From assembly GCA_959596505.1 (NCBI GenBank), contig CAUFWM010000001.1, forward strand, positions 1 to 64,000: DNA of 64,000 bases. Direction: 5' to 3'. Below are positions 1-8,900 of this stretch, piece after piece. Within the stretch, counting starts at the first letter, position 1, and the number at the start of each line of letters is the position of its first letter. The notes below the pieces were generated by a model, which ran no database searches, had not been told where the DNA came from, and saw nothing but the letters and a program-made list of their open reading frames with translations. The position numbers were made by a program, and so were the translations under genes. This DNA is from an uncultured Collinsella sp. (GTDB taxonomy: Bacteria; Actinomycetota; Coriobacteriia; Coriobacteriales; Coriobacteriaceae).

Positions 1-220
1 CATCAAACAGCACCGAGCTCTGCGAATCCAGCAGCTCAAAGGTGCGAGCGAACACGTCCAGACCGGCGATAATGCCGTCGGCCTTGGCGATGAGCTCAAC
101 GGTAGCGGGGCGCGCCGTGGGGCACACGCTCACCGTACTCACGTCCTCAAACGTGATGTCCTCGCGCAGAGCCTGCAAAATCAGGTCATCGACGACGAGC
201 TTCATAGTAATGGGATTCAT
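1..220 (-). CDS. nadC: Nicotinate-nucleotide pyrophosphorylase (quinolinate phosphoribosyltransferase), N-terminal part
   Basis: Only the first 73 codons are inside the window; the gene runs off the left edge. The visible part reads as a QPRTase N-terminal domain, with ALREDITFEDVST near residues 17-29 followed by a segment with AKADGIIAGLDVF. The enzyme converts quinolinate and PRPP to nicotinate mononucleotide, the third step of de novo NAD synthesis. The ATG at 218-220 lies 3 nt beyond the nadB stop codon, so nadA, nadB and nadC form one minus-strand operon. The family call rests on the N-terminus plus operon position. Confidence 0.85.
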   Translation of the reverse strand, partial: MNPITMKLVVDDLILQALREDITFEDVSTVSVCPTARPATVELIAKADGIIAGLDVFARTFELLDSQSSVLFD

Positions 221-223
221 GGT

Positions 224-1600
224 CTACTCCTCCACGGCCTGCGTGCCGGCGGCACGGGCCAAATCATCGATTGCAAGGGCATCGGCGCTCAGGGCGCGGT
301 GGCGCCCGTCAAGCGCGGGCTCACCGGCCTGCTCCACGGCTAGCGACTCGCCGGTGCGCATATACCACGCGGCGCGGCGGCCCCAAACCAGAGACTCGAG
401 CAGGCTGTTAGAAGCCAGGCGGTTCTTGCCGTGCACGCCATTGCAGGCCGTCTCGCCGGCGGCGTAGAGTTCGGGCATCGAAGTGTGGCCGTCCTTGTCG
501 ACCCATACGCCGCCCATAAAGTAGTGCTGCGTGGGTGTGACGGGAATGGGCTCGTCCAAGATGTCGCGGCCGTCCTCCAGGCAGCGCGCGCGGATATTGG
601 CAAAGTGCCCGGTCACCACGTCGCGCTCGACGGGAGCAAAGCTCAGCCACTCGTGCTCGGTGCCGTCCTGCTTCATCTGCTCGCGAATAGCGGCGGCGAC
701 AACGTCGCGCGGCTGCAGTTCGTCGGTAAAGCGCTCACCGGCGGCGTTGAGCAGAATCGCGCCCTCGCCGCGGCAGCTCTCGCTGATCAGGAAGGTGCGG
801 CCCGGCTGCGGCGAAAACAGTCCCGTGGGATGAATCTGCACGTAGTCCAGGTGCTCCATCGTGATGCCGTGCTCCTGCGCGATGTAGCAGGCATCGCCTG
901 TGAGCTGCGGGTAGTTGGTCGAATGGTCGTATACGCCGCCGATGCCGCCCGTCGCCCACAGCGTGTGGCGGGCATGAATCTTAAACGGCTCGCCAGCATG
1001 CACGCCCTCGGCGGCATTTGCCAGCTCGTCGGCGGGACGAACTGAGTTGCCCTCGTCCACGGAAACGGCGACGACACCGGTGCACACCGTGGCGCCATCG
1101 CGCTCGCCCGTCAGGATGTCGGTCATGGCCACGTGCTCCAAAATCTGCACGTTGTCCAGCTTGCGAACGGCCTGGAGCAGCTTGGTTGTGATCTCCTTGC
1201 CCGTAATATCGGCATGGAAGGCAATGCGCGGGCGGCTGTGCGCGCCCTCGCGGGTAAAGTCGAGGCTGCCGTCGGCCTTGCGCTCAAAGTCCACGCCCAT
1301 GGCCAGCAGGTCGTTGATGACCGAGCGGCTTGAGCGGATCATGATGTCGACGCTCTCGCGGCGGTTCTCGTAATGGCCGGCGTGCATGGTGTCCTCAAAG
1401 AAGGCATCGTAGTCAGAACCCTCGGGTAGTACGCAGATGCCGCCCTGCGCGAGCATCGAGTCGCACTCGTCGACCGCGCCCTTGGAGAGCATGATCACGC
1501 GCGTGCTCGTCGGCAGATTGAGAGCCGCATACAGGCCTGCCACGCCGCAACCGGCAATGACGACGTCGCACTCCATATCGGGGTATTGTTTGGTTTCCAC
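224..1600 (-). CDS. nadB: L-aspartate oxidase
   Basis: This flavoprotein oxidises L-aspartate to iminoaspartate, the substrate of NadA. The FAD dinucleotide-binding motif IAGCGVAGLYAA is at about residues 15-26, LAQGG follows near 52, and the succinate dehydrogenase/NadB family blocks HPTGLF, HYFMGGVWVD and HGKNRLASNSLLE are all present. I place the start at the GTG at 1600 (458 aa) because GGGAGAGG lies just upstream; an open frame continues 15 codons further but has no ribosome site. At 458 residues it is shorter than the E. coli enzyme (about 540), mostly at the C-terminal helical domain, as in many Gram-positive NadB proteins. It is the middle gene of nadABC, 56 nt after nadA. Confidence 0.93.
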   Translation of the reverse strand: METKQYPDMECDVVIAGCGVAGLYAALNLPTSTRVIMLSKGAVDECDSMLAQGGICVLPEGSDYDAFFEDTMHAGHYENRRESVDIMIRSSRSVINDLLAMGVDFERKADGSLDFTREGAHSRPRIAFHADITGKEITTKLLQAVRKLDNVQILEHVAMTDILTGERDGATVCTGVVAVSVDEGNSVRPADELANAAEGVHAGEPFKIHARHTLWATGGIGGVYDHSTNYPQLTGDACYIAQEHGITMEHLDYVQIHPTGLFSPQPGRTFLISESCRGEGAILLNAAGERFTDELQPRDVVAAAIREQMKQDGTEHEWLSFAPVERDVVTGHFANIRARCLEDGRDILDEPIPVTPTQHYFMGGVWVDKDGHTSMPELYAAGETACNGVHGKNRLASNSLLESLVWGRRAAWYMRTGESLAVEQAGEPALDGRHRALSADALAIDDLARAAGTQAVEE

Positions 1601-1656
1601 AGGAATCCTCTCCCTTGTAATGTGGCATAAGGGATGGTCCCTCATGTCACATTGGC

Positions 1657-2682
1657 TTAGCGCGCCGCGTACTCGAGCATGCGGTCGAGCGTGAGCTTGG
1701 CCTGATCGGCGGCCTCGTCCGACACGCCAATCTGCACCTCGACCTCGCCCGTCTCCAGGCAGTGCACGAGCTTTTCGAGCGTGATGAGATCCATGTTGAC
1801 ACAGGTGGGCTGCACCGCAGGGAAGTAGAACTTCTTGCCGGTGCCCTGGCAGCGGCGCTCAAGTTCGTAGAGCACGCCGCGGACCGTCACGATGATGAAC
1901 TCGCTCGCGTCCGACTCCTCGGCATATTTGATGATGCCGGCAGTGGAGCCGATGTAGTCGGCCTCGGCCAGGACGTCGGCCTTGCACTCGGGGTGCGCCA
2001 GCACGAGCGCGTCGGGATGCGCCTCCTGTGCATCGACAATCTGCTCGACGGTAATAATGTGATGACGCGGGCAGTAGCCATTGTTGAGGATGACGTGCTT
2101 TTGCGGCACCTGCTCGGCTACGAAGCGGCCCAGGTTTTGATCGGGGATGAACAGGACGTGTTGCTGCGGCAGCTCGGAGACGATCTTGACGGCGTTGGAG
2201 CTGGTAACGCACACGTCACTCCAGCTCTTGATCTCGACCGTCGAGTTGACGTAGCAGACCACGGCAAGGTCGTCGCCGTACTCGGTGCGCGCCGCGTCGA
2301 CCGTCTCGCGCTTGACCATGTGAGCCATGGGGCAGTCCGCGCCCGGCTCGGGCAGCAGCACGGTCTTGGTGGGATTGAGCAGCTTGGCGCTCTCGCCCAT
2401 AAACTCCACACCACACAGCACGATGGTCTGCTGCGGCAGGCTCTTGGCGAGCTTTGCCAGGTAGAAGCTGTCGCCGACGTAATCGGCAACGGCTTGGACC
2501 TCGGGCGCCACATAGTAGTGCGCCAGGATCACCGCGTCACGTTGAGTTTTTAGTTGCTGAATGGCCTCGACGAGCTCTGTGGGCACCAGTGCCGCGCGCT
2601 CCGTTGCCGTCGTTGCCGATGCTAGGCCGGCCGCGATATCGCGTGCAAGCTCCGACGCATCCATGTTCGCGCTCTGTGCCAT
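1657..2682 (-). CDS. nadA: Quinolinate synthase A
   Basis: This [4Fe-4S] enzyme condenses iminoaspartate with dihydroxyacetone phosphate to quinolinate. Family signatures are AHYYVAPEVQAVADYVGDS near residue 55, CGVEFMGESAKLLNP near 90, YVNSTVEIKSWSDVCVTSSN near 145 and HPECKADVLAEADYIGST near 230; the Cys in the first, third and fourth blocks are the probable cluster ligands. The ATG at 2680-2682 is chosen over the adjacent TTG because GAGAGGGG lies 5-6 nt upstream. It is the first gene of the operon, with a promoter and palindrome directly upstream at 2718-2767. Confidence 0.95.
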   Translation of the reverse strand: MAQSANMDASELARDIAAGLASATTATERAALVPTELVEAIQQLKTQRDAVILAHYYVAPEVQAVADYVGDSFYLAKLAKSLPQQTIVLCGVEFMGESAKLLNPTKTVLLPEPGADCPMAHMVKRETVDAARTEYGDDLAVVCYVNSTVEIKSWSDVCVTSSNAVKIVSELPQQHVLFIPDQNLGRFVAEQVPQKHVILNNGYCPRHHIITVEQIVDAQEAHPDALVLAHPECKADVLAEADYIGSTAGIIKYAEESDASEFIIVTVRGVLYELERRCQGTGKKFYFPAVQPTCVNMDLITLEKLVHCLETGEVEVQIGVSDEAADQAKLTLDRMLEYAAR

Positions 2683-2717
2683 CAAGGCCCCTCTCTTTTG
2701 GCGAATCTTGGGGCTTT

Positions 2718-2767
2718 AGTATGACACCTAGGTTTACAGCTGACAAGACAGCTGTAAACCTAGGTGT
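2718..2767 (-). promoter_or_regulatory. nadA promoter overlapped by a 19-bp perfect palindrome (candidate NAD repressor operator)
   Basis: Reading leftward, TTGTCA (2741-2746) and CATACT (2718-2723) are separated by exactly 17 nt and lie 35-64 nt upstream of the nadA start. The same segment forms a perfect inverted repeat: arms 2724-2742 and 2749-2767 (ACACCTAGGTTTACAGCTG and its complement) around a 6-nt loop. The loop contains part of the -35 box, so a protein bound here would block transcription. NiaR-type repressors control nad operons in many Gram-positive bacteria; whether this site belongs to NiaR or another regulator I cannot tell. The site could also form an RNA hairpin if transcription began further upstream. 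Confidence 0.6.
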
Positions 2768-2791
2768 AAAGTTGAAATAAAGATTCAATCA

Positions 2792-2850
2792 TGCGGCAGG
2801 TCCATTTTCGAACTGGCAAGCTGAGGATAGTCGAAAATGGACCTGCCGCA
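2792..2850. repeat. Intergenic 20-bp perfect inverted repeat
   Basis: The arms are 2792-2811 (TGCGGCAGGTCCATTTTCGA) and 2831-2850, perfectly complementary, with a 19-nt loop. There is no T-tract on either side, so it is not a typical intrinsic terminator, although it lies in the gap between the 3' end of the surface protein gene and nadA. The arms resemble no other element in the window, but the layout matches the other long intergenic palindromes listed here. Confidence 0.75.
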
Positions 2851-2947
2851 CGGTTCGAGCGGCCCGTTTTGCCTTGGCCCAAGAGGCGGTGGGCATAGAA
2901 GCGGGTCCGGATCGCTCGATCCGGACCCGCTGGGAACTGGCATGCAG

Positions 2948-5900
2948 TTAAGCGCGGCGCTTCATGGCCCACGCCAGCAGCAGAGCTGCCACACCGACTG
3001 CGAGTACGGCACCAGCCATGACATACGTGCTGTCGCCGGACTCAGGCAACGTCTCCTTGCCAGCCTTCTTCTTAGGCTTGGAAGTCGTAGTCGTGGTCGT
3101 AGTAGTCGTAGTGGTCTGGCCAGGAGCGGGCTTGGCAGCCTCGGCGACCGTAAAGGTCGTCTCGGCCGTGCCCGTGGTCGAGACCACGCTCAGCGTGTGC
3201 TCGCCCACGCCGAGCGTATTCAGGAAGCTCGCCTTGAGCGTCACAATCGTGGAGCCCTCTGTGAGCTCGTAGTTCTCGCGCGCGACCTCCTTGCCGTCAA
3301 CCAGCACCTTCCGGAAGAACTCGAGCGGCGCGCTCGAGCGGAAGGTCAGGTCCTTGGCGGCCTCGACCACCATCGTCTGACCCTTGCCGTCGGTGATCTC
3401 GGGCGCCAGAATCGCGATCTCCTCAGTCTTGCCCTTCTCGTGGCAGACGGTGCACTCCTGATGCTTCTCACCCTTGGCCTCGACCGTCGCCGGCCAGTCG
3501 ACGACCCACTCAAAGGTGTGCTCCGCCTTGTCGATGATGTCGCCGCAGCGGCAGACATGCCAATGATTCTTGGCATCGTGCGCCCAGCCCGTGCCGTCGG
3601 ACTCGTGCTTGAGGACACCCTCGACCGTCACATTCACGTCGCCCTCGACATCCTTGAGCTCATAGGTGCCCTTGTCGGAGAGCTCGATGGCCTTACCATC
3701 GACCTTGACGGCGTAGCCCTTGCCCGCAAAGTACGCGCTGTCGATGCTCACGGTAAGCGTTGCGGAGCCGTGCCAGTCGAGCTCGGTTGCCGTCGCGGTA
3801 AGCGTGTAGCCCTGCTGGTTAGTCGGCAGCGCCACGACCAGCTTGCGGCCGGCAGCCACGGTGATCTCGGTAGCAGAGGAGGCATCGTAGTTGGCCTTGG
3901 CCTGGTAGCGCACCTCGTACACGCCGGCGGCGAGATCCTCGAGCTCGGTCACGCCCTCGCCCACGGCCTGGTACTCGGCGGCACCCTTGGCGCGCCACTC
4001 CATCGTCGCGTTGACGCCCGCGATCTTGCCGTCGTGCCTGCCGCTCACGGTCTCGGCCTCGGCCTGGACCTTCGGCGCGTCCTGGGCGGCCTTCTTGATG
4101 GAGAACTCGCAGGTCAAGCCATCGGCGGGCAGCGCGTAGTTGCCCGCTGCCTTGCCCGTCAGCGCGGTGAGGGTCGCCTTATAAGAGGTGCCGACCTCGG
4201 TCTGAGAGCCCTCGACGGTCGCGCCGAGGTCATCATTGCCGATAACATTGCCGAGCGTGGCCACAGGGCAGTGCTCCTTGCCGTCATAGGTGAACTCGGT
4301 GGTGCCCCACGTCACAGTGAGCAGACGCTGGTTGATGGTGAACGCGCCATCGACGAACGTGATGCTGTAGTTGGGGTTTGCACCCTCGGGCTGCGTCAGC
4401 TGCAGAGCATAGCCGCCCTCGCGCACGTTGTCGTCATCTTCGCGCTCGATCTCAATACCCTGAAGGCTCTCACCCTCGACAAGCTCGCCGGATGTGATCG
4501 TCCACGTAAACACGGGGTCGGCCTCGCCATAGGTCTTGGAGGCATCGTCGGCCGCAACCGTGATCGGGCACGGCTTGACCTCGAGCGTGACCTCGCCCTC
4601 GGCGGTCGTACCGTCGATCGTCACCTTATAGGAAACAGTCAGTGTGCCAACGTCGCGGATCTTGGGGGCCTCGGAGGACCAGTTCTTGCCGTCGGTGCTG
4701 TACTGGGCCGTCGCGCCCTCGGGCAGTCTCGTCGCATCGACCGTATGATACGCACCGTCGTACTCGTCGGAGTAGCCAGCGATAGCGGCAGCCGGAATCT
4801 CGACTGCAGGCAACGCATGTCCACAGACCGTGCACTGCTGATGCTTGGAGCCAGCCTCGGTTGCCGTGGGCGCCTTGTCGACAACCCACTCAAAGGTGTG
4901 CGCAGCCTCGTCGATCTTCTCGCCGCAGGTGCACTCGTGCCAGTGCGCGTTATCGTCGGAGAGCCACTTATCGTTCACGGCCTCGTGCTTGTGCACACCC
5001 TCGACCGTTACCCTCACGTCGCCCTCGACGTCCTGGACGGTGAACTCGCCGCGTTCGTTGGGCGTCACGGCGCCTCCGTTGACCTTGACGACATAGGTGA
5101 GGGAGTCGGCAAAGTAGCCATCCTCGATGCTGATAGTGAGGGTGGCAGAGCCATGCCAGTCGAGCTCGGTCGCGTCAGCCGTAAGCTTGTAGCCGACCTG
5201 CTTGGCGGGCAGCGTCACGACGAGTTTGCGGCCTTCGGCAACTGTGACCTTGGTCGCGGCAGAAGCTTCGTGGTCGTCATCGACGCGATAACGCACCTCG
5301 TATGTACCCGCAGCAAGACCGCAGAGTTCGGTCGCGCCCTCTTCCACGGCCTGGTACTCATCCGAGTCCTTGGCGCGCCACTCCATAGCGACGTCGACAC
5401 CCGTGATCTTGCCATCAGCCTTGGCACTGACGGTCTCGGCCACACCCTGGACCACCGGTGCGCCCTTGGGAGCCTTCTTGATGGAGAACTTGCACGTCAG
5501 GCCCGTTGCTGGCAGCTTGTAGTTGCCCTTGTCGGCGCCCATCAGCTCGGTGATCTCCGCCGTGTAGGCGCCGGCCTTGACCGCAGCACCGTCGACGTAC
5601 GCGGAGACGTCGTCATCGCCCATGACGTTGCCGAGGTCCGCCATGGGGCAGTGCTCCTCGCCGTCGTAGGTGAACTCAGCGGTGGCGTCCCACTCCACGG
5701 TGAGCTCGCGCTTGGTGATGATGAACTTGCCATCAACGAACGTAATCTCGTAGTTGGGGTTAGCGCCCTCGGACTGCGATGCCGTCACGGCGTAGCCGCC
5801 CTTGCGCACGGCCTCGCCGGCCTCGCGGGAGACGGTGATGCCCTCAAGGGACTCGCCCTCCACGAGTTTGCCTTCAGTGACCTCCGAGCCCAGCGCGGGA

Positions 5901-8900
5901 TCATCGTCGCCGTACGTCTTGGAGGCATCGGACGCCGTCACAGTGACCTTGCGCGGCGTGACCACAAGTTCCGCCTCGCCCTCGATAGCGGCTCCGTCGA
6001 CGGTCGCGCTGTACTTGAACGGCAGGGTACCGACGTTCTTGATCTCGGGGACCGTGGCAGACCAATTGACGCCACCGTCGATGCTGTACTGGACCGCCGT
6101 GCCCTCGGGCAGGGCCGAGACATCGGCAGTGTGGACCTTGCCGTCATACTCGCCGGAGTAGCCAGCAACAGAGGCTGACGGAATCACAACTTTCTCGGGA
6201 GAATCGTAACCACAGACAGAGCAATGCTGGTGCTTAGACCCAGGCTTCTCGACCGTAGGCTTCTCGTCGATTATCCACTCGAAGGAATGCTCGGCAACGT
6301 CAATCCGCTCACCGCACGTGCAAACATGCCAGTGAGAAGAACCGTCGCTCTTCCAGCCGGCACCATCGGGCTCGTGCCTGGCGATACCCTCAACGGTAAT
6401 CACGGCATCTTTCTCTACCTTAGAAAGCTGGTAAACACCCTGTTCGCTGGACTTGATGGTCTCCCCGTTTGCCTTAACAGCAAGACCCTTGGTCGCGTAA
6501 TAGCCATCCGCAACCGTAATCTTAAGCGTCGCGGAGCCATGCCAGTCGAGCTCGGTCGCGTCAGCCGTGAGCGTGTAGCCCGTCTGCTCGGCCGGCAGCG
6601 TTACCTTGAGCTTGCGGCCAGCGGCAATCGTAACGGTAACGATCTCGGAGGCTTCGTAATTCGTCGTCGCCCCGTAGCACAGGCGATAGGAACCGGGCGC
6701 AAGATTCTCAAGCTTGTCGCCATCGGCCAGATCACTTGTCTTGATGAACATCATCTGCTTGCTAGGCTTACCCAGCTGCATCGACGTATCGACACCTTCA
6801 ATCGTGCCGTCGTGTTTGCCGCTCACGGTCTCCGCCGTCGCCTTTACATTGGGAGCGCTGTCTCGTTTGGCCTTGGCGATAGCGTACTTGCACTCGATGC
6901 CCGACGGCTTGCGGTAATTAGCGAGAACCTTATCCTCACCGACGAGCCCAGTCACCTTCGCCGTATACATACCGGCATTTACCTTTGCGGCGTCAACGAC
7001 CTTGAGAGACACGTCGTCGTTGTTAACCAGATTGGTTATCTCTGCCGTAGGGCCCTGTTCTTGGCCGTTGTAAACGTATTGTCCAACCGTCCACTTCACA
7101 TCGATAGTACGGCGCGTAATGGTGAACTCGCCCGCCTCAAACGTAATGTCGTAATTAGCGTTGGCGCCCTCTTTCTGAGAAGCCGTCACCTTGTACGTCT
7201 TATAACCGGTCAGAACACTCTCGCCCTCATCACGCTTATACGTAATATCAGAAAGCGTATCACCCTCCATAAGAGAGCCGGCCGTCACTTCATAGGTAAA
7301 GTCGGGATCCGGGTCGCCATACGTTTTAGATGCGGCAGCAGGCGCCACCGTGATCGCAAGCGGCGTCACCTCGAGCGTCACCTGACCCTTGATGTCGGAA
7401 GCACCAGAGGTGGTCACCTTATAGTCGACAGTGGTCTTGCCGACGTTTTTGATTGTGGGAGCATCCGTTTTCCACGTGACGCCACCGTCGATGCTGAACT
7501 GAGCCGTCGCGTCATCCTTAAGGTCAACGCTCACGGCATGCTCGTTGCCGTCATACACGCCGACATAACCGCCGATGCACGCCGGAGGAATCTCCTCCTC
7601 GCGCAGGACATAGCCGCACGTGGAGCATTGATACCGCTTTAGACCGGGCTTCTCGGTGGTGGGAGCCTTAACTTCCTCCCAAGAGAAGACATGCGTGTCT
7701 TCGTTGAGCTTCTTGCCGCATCGACACACCTGCCAGTGAGCGCCATTCGAACCCTCGGTCTTATACCAAGTACCGTCAGCGGACGCGCAAGGACCCTCCG
7801 CAATTTCGAAGACGTTAGCCCCCGAAGCGTAGTGGTTGTTGTCCGCTTTGAAGCGCACCTCATACTTTCCGGCAGGCAGTCCATCGACCGAAGTTTTACC
7901 GGCACCGATGGACTCCCAGTATGTGTCCCCGTATTTTCTCCACTCATAGGTCTTATTCAAGTTGGAGAGCGACCCATCCTCGAGCAAATGCGCACTTTGG
8001 TCCTTGACCTTGACACCCGTGCCTTCGCTAGCGATATAACGCCACGGAACAGGCTGCCTGGCCGGCGTGATCTTGATTTCAACCGACCCGCTCTTTGTCA
8101 CATAGTCTTTCGCGGTGATGCGGTAATCGACCGTTACGGAGCAGATCTCGCCCTTACGGTTACGCTGAACGTCCGTATAGCTCTTCGCCTCCGTTGTCCA
8201 GCTGTCGCCCTCATCAAAGCTGTACTCGATCGTCATGTCGGCAGGGGCATTTGACACCGAAATGTTGACGCCGTGAGGCTGTCCGTCGTAGACGCCCTCG
8301 AATCCCTCTGCCGTCACGTTCTCAAACTGCGTACCTGTGATGGTCCAGTTTGCGTATGCCGAACCCGTATAGTTACCCGTACCCTTGATATAGATCTGAT
8401 AGTACGGGAAGTAGGAATTGGAGCTGGGGGGATCGATCGCGCTCACTGTGCTATACGTCGAATCGCCGTCAATCACGTAGTCATTGTCCTTGACAAAGTA
8501 CGACCAGCTTTGAGAGCCGTAGTTATAAATCTTGACAGAGAAACTGGGCTTGATCGTCTTACCCGTCCACGGGTACGCACGGGCTTTCTCACCATCAACC
8601 GTGGTGTCTGTTCCGCCGTCATTGAATTCAAACGTGAGTCCGCTGACCTTGCTCAACTCCAGCGGTCTTATTTGGAACTCGCGAGCAAGCGTCAGGTCGC
8701 CCTCCTGGCCCTTGACCTTAACCGTAGACTCGATACGGTAAATCCCCGCATCGGTAGGAACATGCTCCAGCGCCTCGCCCGCGCTGTCGCCCCACTTCGT
8801 AAGCTTGTAATACCTAGAGCCGGAGATATAGACGTCGCCCTTCGAGACGATATCGTCCCTAGCATAGCCGTCCTTATTCGACATCATCAGCGTTGGAGTG

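Noticed and set aside
3087..3111. A CGT/AGT simple repeat as a phase-variation microsatellite
   Set aside because: It encodes the Thr tract with mixed codons; changes in units of three would alter length but not the frame, so no on/off switching follows.
2837..7642. Very long plus-strand open frames opposite the surface protein gene
   Set aside because: They mirror the repeat structure of the minus-strand gene, have no ribosome sites and give His/Arg/Leu-rich low-complexity translations typical of antisense frames in GC-rich DNA.
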